Of a stretch of 64,000 nt of DNA, positions 28,126 to 37,439 are shown one piece after another; the first letter of the stretch is position 1; each line of letters begins with the position of its first letter. The notes beneath the pieces were generated by a model. The model made no database searches. It saw only the letters and a list, made by a program, of their open reading frames with translations, and was not told where the DNA came from. Made by a program: the position numbers and the translations under genes. This DNA is from Pseudothioclava arenosa (lineage in GTDB: Bacteria; Pseudomonadota; Alphaproteobacteria; Rhodobacterales; Rhodobacteraceae). The stretch is taken from the NCBI RefSeq assembly GCF_002358085.1, contig NZ_NTJD01000002.1, positions 248,001 to 312,000 on the forward strand. The letters run 5' to 3'.

Positions 28126-28216
28126 TTGCCTCCGGCGGGAGTATTTAAGGCTCGTTGAAAGCCCTTTCACTGAGCCGAAATATACTCCGGGGGCACGGGG
28201 GCAGAGCCCCCGCCGC
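28126..28216. repeat. Intergenic inverted-repeat element, copy D, inside the leucine operon
   Basis: Between the two carboxylase subunit genes, GGAGTATTTAAGGCTC and GAGCCGAAATATACTCC form the arms of an imperfect inverted repeat (28137-28189). A GGGGGC-AGA-GCCCCC hairpin follows (28198-28212). This is the same architecture as the repeats at 9428 and 62600. It lies within a transcription unit, so it may act as an mRNA-stability or partial-termination element rather than a full terminator. Confidence 0.65.
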
Positions 28217-28234
28217 AATCAAAGGGAGACCGAG

Positions 28235-30157
28235 ATGTTCCGCAAGATCCTGATCGCCAACCGGGGCGAGATCGCCTGCCGCGTCATCGACAGCGCCCGC
28301 CGCCTCGGCGTGGCCACGGTGGCCGTTTACTCGGAGGCAGATGCCGGTGCGCGCCATGTCGCGCTCGCCGATGAGGCGGTTGCAATCGGCGGCCCCGCGC
28401 CGAAAGACAGTTACCTGCGCGGCGATGCGATCATCGCGGCGGCGCTGGCCACGGGCGCCGAGGCGATCCATCCGGGCTACGGGTTCCTCTCGGAAAACCC
28501 CGGGTTCGTCGATGCGGTCGAGGCGGCCGGGCTGGTTTTCATCGGTCCTTCGGCGGATGCGATCCGCGCGATGGGGCTGAAGGATGCGGCGAAGGCGCTG
28601 ATGGACAAGGCGGGCGTGCCGGTCGTGCCGGGTTATCACGGCGCCAATCAGGACCCGGAGCATCTGGCGGGCGCGGCCGAGCAGATCGGCTATCCGGTGC
28701 TGATCAAGGCGGTCGCGGGCGGCGGCGGCAAGGGCATGCGGCTGGTCGAGCGCGCGGGCGATTTCACCGCCGCGCTGGCTTCGGCGCAGGGCGAGGCGCA
28801 GACCGCCTTCGGCAATCCCGCCGTGCTGATCGAGAAATATGTCGAAAAACCGCGCCATATCGAGGTGCAGGTCTTTGGCGACGGCACTCATGCGGTGCAT
28901 CTGTTCGAGCGTGACTGCTCGCTCCAGCGCCGCCACCAGAAGGTGATCGAAGAGGCCCCTGCGCCCGGGATGACCCCCGAGATGCGCGAGGCGATGGGCA
29001 TGGCTGCGGTGCGCGCGGCCGAGGCCATCGGCTACAAGGGCGCGGGCACGGTCGAGTTCATCGTCGATGGCTCCGACGGGCTGCGCCCCGACCGCTTCTG
29101 GTTCATGGAGATGAACACCCGCCTGCAGGTCGAACACCCGGTGACCGAGGCGATCACCGGAGTCGATCTGGTCGAATGGCAGTTGCGCGTGGCCTCGGGC
29201 GAGGCTTTGCCCGCGCAGCAAGATGACCTGACGATCCGCGGCCATTCCTTTGAAGCGCGCCTTTACGCCGAGGACGTGCCGGCGGGTTTCCTGCCTGCGA
29301 CCGGGCGGCTGGAACATCTGGTCTTTTCCGAGAGCTGCCGCGCCGATACCGGCGTGCGCCCGGGCGACACGATCAGCCCCTGGTATGACCCGATGATCGC
29401 CAAGGTGATCGTGCACGGGCCGACCCGGGCGGCGGCGCTGGCGCAGCTGGCGCGCGCGCTCGATGACACGCAGGTTGCGGGCACGGTGACGAACCTCGCC
29501 TTCCTCGCGGCGCTCGCGCGTCACAAGGGCTTTGCGGCGGGTGATGTCGATACCGGGCTGATCGCGCGCGACCTTGACGCGCTGACCGCGCAAGCCGCGC
29601 CGCCTCTGGCCGCGCGCGCGCTGGCGGTGATCGCGGCGGCGGGGCTGGAAGACGGGGCAGGGGCGGGGTTTGCGCTCTGGGCGCCCTTGCGCCGCCCGGT
29701 GGCCTTTACCGAAGAGGCGGCGATCCGCGTGCTTGGCCCCGGCCATGTGTCGGTCGAGGTGGGCGGCGGCGCGCATGAGTGTATCCTGCGTCCCGATGGC
29801 TGGTGGGTTGACGGTGCAAAGACAGGCGCGCGCTTCCACAAGGCGGGTGGCGTGGTGACCGTATTCATGTGCGGCGCGCATCGCTTTGACATTCCCGACC
29901 CGCTCGACCGCGCGGCGCATCAGGAGGCGTCGGACCTCACGCTGGCGCCGATGCCGGGGCAGGTGAAGGCGGTCTTCGTGCGCCCTGGCGATATGGTCGA
30001 GGCCGGCGCGCGGCTTGCCATTCTCGAGGCGATGAAGATGGAACACACGATGCTGGCCGCGCGCGCGGGCCGCGTCGCCGAAGTGCTGGTGGAGGCAGGG
30101 GGGCAGGTCGAGGCCGGCGCCGCGCTGATCCGGCTCGAAGAGGAGGAAGCCGCATGA
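28235..30157 (+). CDS. liuD: 3-methylcrotonyl-CoA carboxylase, biotin carboxylase/BCCP (alpha) subunit
   Basis: A 640-residue fusion of biotin carboxylase (about 1-450) and a C-terminal biotin carrier domain. It begins MFRKILIANRGEIACRV, the family opening. The ATP-grasp motif KAVAGGGGKGMRLV lies near residue 157, and the biotinylated Lys is in EAMKMEHT near residue 600. It charges biotin with CO2 for the beta subunit. The ATG at 28235 follows AAAGGGAGACC. Biotinylation would be done by BirA (gene at 49797). The stop overlaps the GST start. Confidence 0.95.
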   Translation: MFRKILIANRGEIACRVIDSARRLGVATVAVYSEADAGARHVALADEAVAIGGPAPKDSYLRGDAIIAAALATGAEAIHPGYGFLSENPGFVDAVEAAGLVFIGPSADAIRAMGLKDAAKALMDKAGVPVVPGYHGANQDPEHLAGAAEQIGYPVLIKAVAGGGGKGMRLVERAGDFTAALASAQGEAQTAFGNPAVLIEKYVEKPRHIEVQVFGDGTHAVHLFERDCSLQRRHQKVIEEAPAPGMTPEMREAMGMAAVRAAEAIGYKGAGTVEFIVDGSDGLRPDRFWFMEMNTRLQVEHPVTEAITGVDLVEWQLRVASGEALPAQQDDLTIRGHSFEARLYAEDVPAGFLPATGRLEHLVFSESCRADTGVRPGDTISPWYDPMIAKVIVHGPTRAAALAQLARALDDTQVAGTVTNLAFLAALARHKGFAAGDVDTGLIARDLDALTAQAAPPLAARALAVIAAAGLEDGAGAGFALWAPLRRPVAFTEEAAIRVLGPGHVSVEVGGGAHECILRPDGWWVDGAKTGARFHKAGGVVTVFMCGAHRFDIPDPLDRAAHQEASDLTLAPMPGQVKAVFVRPGDMVEAGARLAILEAMKMEHTMLAARAGRVAEVLVEAGGQVEAGAALIRLEEEEAA

Positions 30158-30804
30158 TCCGCCTGCATCACACGCCCGGCTCGCGCTCGCTGCGGATCCT
30201 GTGGCTGATCGAGGAGATGGGCCTTGAGTGCCAGATCCACAGCTACAGCCTGACCGACGGCAGCCTGCGCACGCCCGAATTCCTCGCGCTCAGCCCCGCG
30301 GGGCGCATCCCCGCGCTGGAGATTGAGGGCGAGGTCATCTTTGAATCGGGGGCGATCGTCGAATACCTGACCGAGTTAACCGGCCAGTTTGCGCCCGCGC
30401 CGCGCACGCCCGAGCGCGCGGCCTTCCTGTCCTGGGTCCATTTCGCGGAAACCCAGGCGAATATCCTGCAGGCGCTGAATATCCATCACATCTTCCTGCG
30501 CCCCGAAACCGCGCGCTCGGTGCCCTTGATGCAGCTCGATACCAAGCGGCTCGCGGTGACGATGAAGGCGCTGGAGCGGCATCTGGCGGGGCGCGAGTGG
30601 CTTTTGTCCGAGTTCTCGGCGGCCGATTGCATGCTGGGCTTCAACCTCGATGCGATGTTCCGCTTTGTCCGCGCCGAAGGCTTCCCTGCGATCATGGCCT
30701 ATCGCGCGCGTGCGCAGGCGCGCCCCGCCTATCAGCGCGCGCTGGCCCGCGCAGGCGGCGACGCAATCTATGCCAAGGACTTCTACGAGGTGCCCGATGT
30801 CTGA
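30154..30804 (+). CDS. Glutathione S-transferase family protein
   Basis: A 216-residue cytosolic GST with a thioredoxin-like N-terminal domain (MIRLHHTPGSRSLRILWLIEEMG, where the Ser may activate glutathione; FESGAIVEYLTE near residue 66) and a helical C-terminal domain. Its substrate is unknown. It lies between the carboxylase alpha gene and the HMG-CoA lyase gene, overlapping both (4 and 8 bases), so it belongs to the leucine operon. It might detoxify reactive acyl intermediates, but that is a guess from context. Confidence 0.88.
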   Translation: MIRLHHTPGSRSLRILWLIEEMGLECQIHSYSLTDGSLRTPEFLALSPAGRIPALEIEGEVIFESGAIVEYLTELTGQFAPAPRTPERAAFLSWVHFAETQANILQALNIHHIFLRPETARSVPLMQLDTKRLAVTMKALERHLAGREWLLSEFSAADCMLGFNLDAMFRFVRAEGFPAIMAYRARAQARPAYQRALARAGGDAIYAKDFYEVPDV

Positions 30805-31660
30805 GCGCGTTGAAATCTTTGAGATGGCGCCCCGCGACGGGCTGCAGAACGAAAAGCGCCAGATCCCGACCGCCGCCAAGATTGCTCTGGTCGACTGCCT
30901 GAGCCGCGCGGGCTTTCGCCGGATCGAGGTGGGGTCGTTCGTCAGCCCGAAATGGGTGCCGCAGATGGCGGATTCGGCCGAGGTTTTCGCGGGTATCACG
31001 CGCGTGCCGGGCGTCTCCTATGCCGCGCTCACGCCCAACCTGAAGGGCTACGAGGCCGCCCGCGCCGCGCGCGCCGACGAGGTCGCGATCTTTGCCTCGG
31101 CCTCCGAGGGGTTCTCGCGGGCGAATCTCAATTGTTCGATTTCGGAAAGTCTTGAGCGGTTCGCCCCGATCATGGAGGCCGCGCGGGCCGATAATCTGAA
31201 GGTTCGCGGTTATGTCTCGGTGGTGACGGATTGCCCGTTCGACGGACCGACGCCGCCCGCCAATGTGGCGCGCGTGGCGGCGGCGCTGCGCGACATGGGC
31301 TGCTACGAGGTCAGCCTCGGCGACACGATCGGGCAGGGCCGCCCCGAGACGATCTCGGCGATGCTGGAGGCGGTGCTGAACGAGCTGCCGCCCGAGCGGC
31401 TGGCGGGCCATTACCACGACACGGCGGGCCGGGCGCTGGCAAATATCGAGGCGAGCCTAGCGCTGGGGCTGCGGGCGTTCGATGCGGCGGTGGGCGGCCT
31501 TGGCGGCTGTCCCTACGCGCCGGGCGCGGCGGGCAATGTCGCGACCGAGGCGGTGGCCGGGCGGCTGTCCGAACTTGGATATGACACCGGGCTTGATGCG
31601 GGCGTGCTGGCCGAGGCCGCTGCCCTAGCCCGCGCTATGAAGGAGACGACCGATGGCTGA
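30797..31660 (+). CDS. liuE: Hydroxymethylglutaryl-CoA lyase
   Basis: Cleaves 3-hydroxy-3-methylglutaryl-CoA to acetoacetate and acetyl-CoA, the last step of leucine breakdown. The 287-residue TIM-barrel protein has the opening MAPRDGLQNEK and the lyase signature VGGLGGCPYAPGAAGN near residue 231, with the catalytic Cys. GHYHDTAGRALAN carries metal-binding histidines. The ATG at 30797 overlaps the GST stop by 8 bases, and the longer upstream frame is the GST gene read out of frame. Confidence 0.95.
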   Translation: MSERVEIFEMAPRDGLQNEKRQIPTAAKIALVDCLSRAGFRRIEVGSFVSPKWVPQMADSAEVFAGITRVPGVSYAALTPNLKGYEAARAARADEVAIFASASEGFSRANLNCSISESLERFAPIMEAARADNLKVRGYVSVVTDCPFDGPTPPANVARVAAALRDMGCYEVSLGDTIGQGRPETISAMLEAVLNELPPERLAGHYHDTAGRALANIEASLALGLRAFDAAVGGLGGCPYAPGAAGNVATEAVAGRLSELGYDTGLDAGVLAEAAALARAMKETTDG

Positions 31661-32444
31661 GGCCTATGAAACGATCCGGATCGAGCGCGATGCGCGCGGC
31701 GTGGCGCGGCTGATCCTCGCGCGTGCGGAAAAGCATAATGCGCTGTCGGAGCAGATGATGCGCGAACTTACCGCCGCGATCGGTGCGCTGGGGACGGACC
31801 CGCAGGTGCGCGTTGTCGTGCTGGCGGCGGATGGCGCCAGCTTCTGCGCGGGCGGTGACCTGAAATGGATGCAGGCGCAGATCGCAGCGAATGCCGAACA
31901 GCGGGCGGCGGCGGCGATGGTGCTGGCACGGATGCTGAACGCGCTCAATACCTGCCCGAAGCCGGTGATCGGTGCGATTCACGGCAATGCCTTTGGTGGC
32001 GGCATCGGCATGATGTCGGTCTGCGATGTGGCGGTGGGTGTCGAGAGCGCGCGCTTTGGCCTGACCGAGACGAAACTGGGCCTGACGCCCGCGACGATCT
32101 CGCCCTATGTCGTGGCGCGGATGGGCGAGGCGCGTGCGCGCCGGGTCTTCATGTCGGCGCGGCTGTTTGACGCCAGGGAAGCGCAAGAGCTTGGATTGCT
32201 TGCCAAAACCGTGGCGCCAGAGGCGCTGGAGGCGGCCATCGAGGCCGAGGTCGCACCCTATCTGGTCTGTGCGCCGGGCGCCGTGGCCGAGGCTAAGGCG
32301 CTGGTGCGGATGCTGGGCCCGCAGATCGACGAGACGGTGATCGCGGCGACAATCGGCAAGCTGGTCGAGCGCTGGGAAAGCGCCGAGGCGGTGGAAGGAA
32401 TCAGCGCATTCTTTGAAAAACGTGTACCTGATTGGAATCTTTAA
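31653..32444 (+). CDS. liuC: Enoyl-CoA hydratase, probable methylglutaconyl-CoA hydratase
   Basis: A crotonase-fold protein of 263 residues. The oxyanion-hole segments SFCAGGDLKWMQ (about residue 65) and GNAFGGGIGMMSVCD (about residue 111) are clear. In this operon it most likely hydrates 3-methylglutaconyl-CoA to HMG-CoA, between the carboxylase and the lyase. The start overlaps the HMG-CoA lyase stop. It is the last gene of the cluster. A GCGCCCC hairpin follows 73 bases downstream. Confidence 0.9.
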   Translation: MAEAYETIRIERDARGVARLILARAEKHNALSEQMMRELTAAIGALGTDPQVRVVVLAADGASFCAGGDLKWMQAQIAANAEQRAAAAMVLARMLNALNTCPKPVIGAIHGNAFGGGIGMMSVCDVAVGVESARFGLTETKLGLTPATISPYVVARMGEARARRVFMSARLFDAREAQELGLLAKTVAPEALEAAIEAEVAPYLVCAPGAVAEAKALVRMLGPQIDETVIAATIGKLVERWESAEAVEGISAFFEKRVPDWNL

Positions 32445-32517
32445 GCCTCTGGCAACTAAAACAAATCGCCACGGCCCCTTTCGACAGATTATTGCGCACC
32501 CGTTTCTGAGTCGCCCC

Positions 32518-32538
32518 GCGCCCCTGTTCTGGGGGCGC
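32518..32538 (+). terminator. Hairpin downstream of the leucine operon
   Basis: GCGCCCC-TGTTCTG-GGGGCGC is a perfect 7-bp stem followed by TTCTG, in the 276-base gap between the leucine operon and nuoA. It is a weak candidate terminator. A second GGGG-CTGCG-CCCC hairpin follows at 32556-32568. Confidence 0.4.
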
Positions 32539-32640
32539 TTCTGCATGGGCTGAAGGGGGCTGCGCCCCTGTTAGCGTATGCACTCGTATACAAAATGAAC
32601 TTTTTGCTCCCGAAACAGGCAGTTTTCGACGAGCCTCCGG

Positions 32641-32669
32641 TTGACCGACACGGGGCACAGGGCTAAAGG
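32641..32669 (+). promoter_or_regulatory. Candidate nuo operon promoter
   Basis: TTGACC (32641-32646) and TAAAGG (32664-32669), 17 bases apart, form a plausible sigma-70-like promoter about 50 bases before nuoA. The -10 box is weak. A GTATGCACTCGTATAC imperfect inverted repeat at 32575-32590 lies upstream and could be a regulatory site. The whole 32445-32720 gap carries no gene. Confidence 0.4.
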
Positions 32670-32720
32670 TCGCTTAGCCGAAACTGCGCGACAATGCGTC
32701 GCGTCATGGAGGAGCCAACC

Positions 32721-33086
32721 GTGCACGACCTGCTGCGTGAATATCTCCCGATCCTTATTTTCCTTGGAATGGCGACTGCCCTGGGCCTGGTTCTGATCCT
32801 GGCTGCCGCCGTGCTTGCGGTTCGCAACCCGGATCCGGAAAAACTCTCTGCCTACGAATGTGGCTTTAACGCCTTCGACGACGCCCGGATGAAATTCGAC
32901 GTCCGTTTCTACCTCGTCTCGATCCTGTTCATCATTTTCGACCTCGAAGTCGCCTTCCTGTTCCCCTGGGCAGTGGCTTTCGGCGACATGAGCATGGTCG
33001 GCTTCTGGTCGATGATGGTGTTCCTCGCCGTGCTGACCGTGGGCTTTGCCTATGAATGGAAGAAAGGGGCGCTGGAATGGGCGTGA
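32721..33086 (+). CDS. nuoA: NADH-quinone oxidoreductase subunit A
   Basis: NuoA is a three-helix membrane subunit of complex I near the quinone site. The conserved loop segment [20 protein letters not shown] is present in the first half. I chose GTG at 32721 because GGAGGAG at 32708-32714 is a near-perfect ribosome-binding site six bases upstream, giving 121 residues, the usual size. In-frame ATGs at 32706 and 32694 would overlap this site. It is the first gene of the operon, and its stop lies inside the nuoB start region. Confidence 0.93.
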   Translation: MHDLLREYLPILIFLGMATALGLVLILAAAVLAVRNPDPEKLSAYECGFNAFDDARMKFDVRFYLVSILFIIFDLEVAFLFPWAVAFGDMSMVGFWSMMVFLAVLTVGFAYEWKKGALEWA

Positions 33087-33610
33087 TGACCGGGCAGAAT
33101 ACGGCCGCGGCCGATATGGATGTGGCCGCGCAGGCGCTGAACCGCGATCTGCAGGACAAGGGCTTCATCCTCACCACCGCCGAAGACCTGATCAACTGGG
33201 CGCGCATCGGCTCGCTGCACTGGATGACCTTCGGTCTCGCCTGCTGCGCGGTAGAAATGATGCATACCGCGATGCCGCGCTATGACGTGGAGCGCTATGG
33301 TTTTGCCCCGCGCGCCTCGCCGCGCCAGTCCGACGTGATGATCGTCGCGGGCACGCTGACCAACAAGATGGCGCCGGCGCTGCGCAAGGTCTACGACCAG
33401 ATGCCCGAGCCGCGCTACGTGATCTCGATGGGCAGCTGCGCGAATGGCGGCGGCTACTATCACTATTCCTATTCGGTGGTGCGCGGCTGTGACCGGATCG
33501 TTCCGGTCGATATCTACGTGCCCGGCTGCCCGCCCTCGGCGGAAGCCCTGATGTATGGCATCCTGCAGCTGCAGCGGAAGATCCGCCGCACCGGCACGCT
33601 GGTGCGCTGA
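33077..33610 (+). CDS. nuoB: NADH-quinone oxidoreductase subunit B
   Basis: NuoB carries the terminal [4Fe-4S] cluster N2 that passes electrons to quinone. The ligand cysteines are in [20 protein letters not shown] and GCPPSAEAL. The 177-residue length is usual. An alternative start, ATG at 33086, overlaps the nuoA stop as TGATG and would give MTGQN, similar to other Rhodobacterales NuoB. The ATG at 33077 lies three codons earlier. Either is possible. Confidence 0.95.
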   Translation: MGVMTGQNTAAADMDVAAQALNRDLQDKGFILTTAEDLINWARIGSLHWMTFGLACCAVEMMHTAMPRYDVERYGFAPRASPRQSDVMIVAGTLTNKMAPALRKVYDQMPEPRYVISMGSCANGGGYYHYSYSVVRGCDRIVPVDIYVPGCPPSAEALMYGILQLQRKIRRTGTLVR

Positions 33611-33620
33611 GGAGAGGACG

Positions 33621-34220
33621 ATGAGCGAAGCACTTCAAGAACTGGCCGCGCACATCGAGCTCAAGCGGGGCGACGACGTGATCTCGACCGAGATCGCCTA
33701 TGGCGAGCTGACGGTGACCGTCGCGGCCTCGAAGATCGTCGATTTCGTCACCTTCCTGCGCGATGACCCGAACTGCATGTTCTCGACCCTGGTCGACCTG
33801 ACCAGCGTCGATCACCCCGAGCGCCCGGTGCGCTTCGACGTGGTCTGGCATTTCCTCTCGATGTATCGCAACCAGCGCATCCGCGTGAAGGCGGGCGTGC
33901 GCGAAGACGAGATGTGCCCCTCGATCGTGTCGGTCCACCCGGCCGCGAACTGGTTCGAGCGCGAGACCTTCGACATGTTCGGCATCATGTTCTCGGGCCA
34001 CCCGGACCTGCGCCGCATCCTGACCGACTACGGCTTCCGTGGTTACCCGCTGCGCAAGGACTTCCCGACCACGGGCTATGTCGAGCTGCGCTACGACGAG
34101 ACCGAGAAGCGCGTGGTTTATGAACCCGTGAAACTGACGCAGGAATACCGGCAGTTCGACTTCCTCTCCCCGTGGGAAGGCGCCCAGTACATCCTGCCCG
34201 GCGACGAGAAAAAGAGCTGA
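33621..34220 (+). CDS. nuoC: NADH-quinone oxidoreductase subunit C
   Basis: NuoC is the 30-kDa-type subunit of the peripheral arm that contacts NuoD. The 199-residue protein has the signature region [22 protein letters not shown] near residue 113 and ends in a KKS-type basic tail. It is a separate gene, not fused to nuoD as in enterobacteria. A GGAGAGG ribosome-binding site precedes the ATG. A strong hairpin follows before nuoD. Confidence 0.96.
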   Translation: MSEALQELAAHIELKRGDDVISTEIAYGELTVTVAASKIVDFVTFLRDDPNCMFSTLVDLTSVDHPERPVRFDVVWHFLSMYRNQRIRVKAGVREDEMCPSIVSVHPAANWFERETFDMFGIMFSGHPDLRRILTDYGFRGYPLRKDFPTTGYVELRYDETEKRVVYEPVKLTQEYRQFDFLSPWEGAQYILPGDEKKS

Positions 34221-34226
34221 GCCTGA

Positions 34227-34251
34227 GCCGGGGGCGGGCGACCGCCCCGGC
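34227..34251 (+). other. Intercistronic hairpin with GNRA tetraloop between nuoC and nuoD
   Basis: GCCGGGGGCGG-GCGA-CCGCCCCGGC folds into a 10-bp GC stem with one bulged G and a GCGA loop of GNRA type. It sits between the nuoC stop and the nuoD ribosome-binding site. Just after it, GGTAAGAC occurs twice in tandem before the nuoD ATG. No U-run follows, so it is more likely an RNA-stability or processing element than a terminator. Confidence 0.55.
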
Positions 34252-34277
34252 ATCATCGGTAAGACAGAGGTAAGACC

Positions 34278-35519
34278 ATGGACGGCGATATCCGGCAAAA
34301 CACCTACGATGACGGCTCGAAGGATGTGCTGACCGACGAGCAGCAGATCCGGAATTTCAACATCAACTTCGGGCCGCAACACCCGGCCGCGCACGGCGTG
34401 CTGCGGATGGTGCTGGAGCTGGACGGCGAGATCGTCGAGCGCGCCGACCCGCATATCGGCCTGCTGCATCGCGGCACCGAGAAGCTGATGGAAAGCCGCA
34501 CCTACCTGCAGAACACGCCCTATTTCGACCGTCTCGACTACGTGGCGCCGATGAACCAGGAGCATGCCTGGTGCCTCGCCATCGAGAAGCTGATGGGCAT
34601 CGAGGTGCCGCGTCGCGGCTCGCTGATCCGTGTGCTCTACTCGGAAATCGGTCGCATCCTGAACCACCTGCTGAACGTCACCACGCAGGCGATGGACGTC
34701 GGCGCGCTGACCCCGCCGCTCTGGGGCTTCGAAGAGCGTGAAAAGCTCATGGTCTTCTACGAGCGTGCCTGCGGCGCCCGCCTGCACGCCAACTATTTCC
34801 GCCCGGGTGGCGTCCATCAGGACCTGCCGCCGGAGCTGATCGACGACATCGAGGAATGGTGTGGCACCTTCCCGCAAGTGCTCGATGACATCGAAGGCCT
34901 GCTGACCGAGAACCGCATCTTCAAGATGCGCAACGCCGAGATCGGCATCATCACCGAGAAAGAGATCCTCGACTGGGGCTACTCGGGCGTGATGGTGCGC
35001 GGGTCGGGCTTCGCCTGGGACCTGCGCCGCGCGCAGCCCTACGAATGCTACGACGAGTTCGAGTTCAAGATCCCGGTCGGCAAGAACGGCGACTGCTACG
35101 ACCGCTACCTCTGCCGCATGGCCGAGATGCGCGAGAGCCTCAAGATCATGCTGCAGGCGATCGAGAAGCTGCGTGCCCCCGAGGGGCAGGGCGATGTGCT
35201 CGCGCGCGGCAAGTTCACGCCGCCGAAGCGTGGCGACATGAAGACCTCGATGGAAGCTCTGATCCATCACTTCAAGCTCTACACCGAAGGTTTCAAGGTT
35301 CCCGCCGGCGAGGTTTACGCCGCCGTCGAGGCACCGAAGGGCGAGTTCGGCGTCTATCTGGTTTCGGATGGCACCAACAAACCCTATCGCGCCAAGATCC
35401 GCGCTCCAGGCTATCTGCACCTGCAGTCGATGGATCATGTCGCCAAGGGCCACCAACTCGCGGACGTGTCCGCAATTATCGGCACGATGGATGTCGTGTT
35501 CGGGGAGATTGACCGCTAA
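34278..35519 (+). CDS. nuoD: NADH-quinone oxidoreductase subunit D
   Basis: NuoD is the 49-kDa subunit forming the quinone cavity with NuoB. The 413-residue product contains [13 protein letters not shown] near residue 32, with the His involved in quinone chemistry, and the family end [13 protein letters not shown]. It descends from hydrogenase large subunits but lacks their metal cysteines. The stop overlaps the nuoE start by one base (TAATG). Confidence 0.97.
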   Translation: MDGDIRQNTYDDGSKDVLTDEQQIRNFNINFGPQHPAAHGVLRMVLELDGEIVERADPHIGLLHRGTEKLMESRTYLQNTPYFDRLDYVAPMNQEHAWCLAIEKLMGIEVPRRGSLIRVLYSEIGRILNHLLNVTTQAMDVGALTPPLWGFEEREKLMVFYERACGARLHANYFRPGGVHQDLPPELIDDIEEWCGTFPQVLDDIEGLLTENRIFKMRNAEIGIITEKEILDWGYSGVMVRGSGFAWDLRRAQPYECYDEFEFKIPVGKNGDCYDRYLCRMAEMRESLKIMLQAIEKLRAPEGQGDVLARGKFTPPKRGDMKTSMEALIHHFKLYTEGFKVPAGEVYAAVEAPKGEFGVYLVSDGTNKPYRAKIRAPGYLHLQSMDHVAKGHQLADVSAIIGTMDVVFGEIDR

Positions 35520-36664
35520 TGCTTCGCCGTCTGCATCACGAACAACCCGCCTCGTTTGAGTTTACGCCGGCGAACCTCGCCTGGGCGCAGGCGCAGATGA
35601 CCAAGTTCCCGGTCGGGCGTCAGGCCTCGGCGGTGATCCCGCTCCTGTTCCGCGCGCAGGAACAGGAAGGCTGGCTGTCGAAGCCCGCGATCGAATATGT
35701 CGCCGACATGCTGGGCATGCCCTACATGCGCGTGCTCGAAGTCGCGACCTTCTACTTCATGTTCCAGCTCGCGCCGGTCGGCTCGGTCGCGCATATCCAG
35801 ATTTGCGGCACCACGTCTTGCATGATCTGCGGCTCGGAAGACCTGATGAAGGTCTGCCGCGAAAAGATCGCCGCGCATCCGTTCGAGCTGTCGTCGGATG
35901 GCAAGCTGAGCTGGGAAGAAGTCGAATGCCTTGGCGCCTGCGCCAACGCGCCGATGGCCCAGATCGGCAAGGATTACTACGAGGATCTTACCGAAGAAAA
36001 CCTCGGCAAGATCATCGACGACCTGCGCGCCGGCAAGGCGCCGCGCCCGGGCTCGCAAGTGGGCCGCTTCTCGTCGGAACCGGCGGGCGGGCTGACCTCG
36101 TGCATCGATATGCCGGGCGACAAGGAAGCCGCGAATGGCTCGGTCGGCCCGGCGCTGGCGATCGGCGATGTGGCGAAGAAGATCGACGGCACCGAAGTGC
36201 CGCTGCGCGCGCCCTGGCAGATGTCGGGTCAGCGCGGCGCGATTGGCATCATGGGCGCGGGTCAGCGCCCGATGTCGGCGGTGCAACAGGCTGCCGCCGC
36301 CAAGGCTGCGCCCAAGGCCGAGGCTCCCGCCGCGGCCCCGGCGCCTGCTGCCGCTCCGGCGGAAGGGGCCAAGGGCACCAAGCCCGCGATGCTGACCGAA
36401 GCGCGCGACGGCAAGGCCGATGACCTCAAGATGATCAAGGGCGTCGGGCCCAAGCTCGAGGCGCTGCTGCATTCGCTGGGCGTGTTCCATTTCGACCAGA
36501 TCGCGGGCTGGAAGGCCGACGAGCTGGCGTGGATCGACGACAACCTCGAAGGCTTCAAGGGCCGGGCCAGCCGCGACAACTGGATCGAACAGGCCTCGAA
36601 ACTCGCCTCGGGTGCGGAGACCGAATTCTCGGCGCGCGCCAAGAAAGACGGGATCTACGAGTAA
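35519..36664 (+). CDS. nuoE: NADH-quinone oxidoreductase subunit E with C-terminal helix-hairpin-helix extension
   Basis: NuoE carries the [2Fe-2S] cluster N1a of the NADH-oxidising module. Cysteines 96, 101, 137 and 141 form the CX4C and CX3C ligands. The family core ends near residue 175. This 381-residue protein continues with an Ala/Pro linker (about 255-295) and a helix-hairpin-helix domain (about 301-375) with [17 protein letters not shown] and [10 protein letters not shown]. The extra domain is similar to that of the next gene and to the tail seen on some alphaproteobacterial L21 ribosomal proteins. Its role in complex I is unknown. Confidence 0.95.
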   Translation: MLRRLHHEQPASFEFTPANLAWAQAQMTKFPVGRQASAVIPLLFRAQEQEGWLSKPAIEYVADMLGMPYMRVLEVATFYFMFQLAPVGSVAHIQICGTTSCMICGSEDLMKVCREKIAAHPFELSSDGKLSWEEVECLGACANAPMAQIGKDYYEDLTEENLGKIIDDLRAGKAPRPGSQVGRFSSEPAGGLTSCIDMPGDKEAANGSVGPALAIGDVAKKIDGTEVPLRAPWQMSGQRGAIGIMGAGQRPMSAVQQAAAAKAAPKAEAPAAAPAPAAAPAEGAKGTKPAMLTEARDGKADDLKMIKGVGPKLEALLHSLGVFHFDQIAGWKADELAWIDDNLEGFKGRASRDNWIEQASKLASGAETEFSARAKKDGIYE

Positions 36665-36687
36665 GACGGAACGGACAGGGAAGGGTG

Positions 36688-37431
36688 ATGAAGGATCAAA
36701 GCAACAGCTGCCAGACCACGTGCTGGATCTGGGCTGCCGCGACGGGGATCGTCGTGGCGGGCTACCTGTTGCTGGTCTCGCACCTGGGCCTGGCCGGCGC
36801 TGCCTTCCTCGGGCTGATGACCTTCGGGCTACTGGGCGGGTTCCTCGTCTGGGGTTTCTGCAAGGGCCGTGAGATCTCCGAGTATCGCCCCGCGCCGATG
36901 GCCTCGATGCCTGACGCCGCGCCGGTGGTGGCCGCGCCCGTGCCCGCGATGCCGGTGACGGCCGCGCTGGCCGAAGAACCAGCGGAAGAGGCTGCGGCCG
37001 AAGTGGCACCCGCCACCTTTGCCGATCTCGACGAGACCGCAGCCGTGGTCGTGGATGAACCGGCGCCGGTCGCCGACGAGGCGGAGCCCGAACTGGCCGA
37101 ACCCGTCGTGGAGGCCGAAGAAGTCGAAGCGGCAGAGGATGCCGCACCGAAGAAACCGCGCGGCCTCAAGGCGCCGCGCAAGGCCGGGGCCGACGATCTG
37201 AAGAAGATCGAGGGCATCGGGCCGAAACTGGAAGAGGTGCTGAACGGCTGGGGCATCTGGCATTACGACCAGATCGCGAAATGGGGGGCCGCCGAGGTCG
37301 CCTATGCCGATCAGAACGTGCCGCGCTTCAAGGGGCGTTGCACGCGCGACAAATGGGTCGCGCAGGCGAAGATCATCGTCGAGGAGGGGCTTGAGGCCTT
37401 CCTCGAACGGGCGAAGACGAACGACTACTGA
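36688..37431 (+). CDS. Membrane-anchored helix-hairpin-helix protein of the nuo operon
   Basis: A 247-residue protein of unknown function. It has two membrane helices (about residues 12-31 and 35-57), a long Ala/Glu/Pro-rich acidic linker (about 65-155) and a C-terminal helix-hairpin-helix domain (about 168-235) with DDLKKIEGIGPKLEEVL and FKGRCTRDKW. The C-terminal domain shares about 33 of 60 residues with the NuoE extension by eye. The topology puts it in the inner membrane with the domain likely in the cytoplasm. It lies between nuoE and nuoF and might aid complex I assembly. Confidence 0.82.
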   Translation: MKDQSNSCQTTCWIWAAATGIVVAGYLLLVSHLGLAGAAFLGLMTFGLLGGFLVWGFCKGREISEYRPAPMASMPDAAPVVAAPVPAMPVTAALAEEPAEEAAAEVAPATFADLDETAAVVVDEPAPVADEAEPELAEPVVEAEEVEAAEDAAPKKPRGLKAPRKAGADDLKKIEGIGPKLEEVLNGWGIWHYDQIAKWGAAEVAYADQNVPRFKGRCTRDKWVAQAKIIVEEGLEAFLERAKTNDY

Positions 37432-37439
37432 GGGAGGGG

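Noticed and set aside
27521-28234. Upstream extension of the methylcrotonyl-CoA carboxylase alpha frame into the beta gene
   Set aside because: The family N-terminus MFRKILIANRGE begins at 28235 with a good ribosome-binding site. Earlier codons are out-of-frame beta-subunit sequence.
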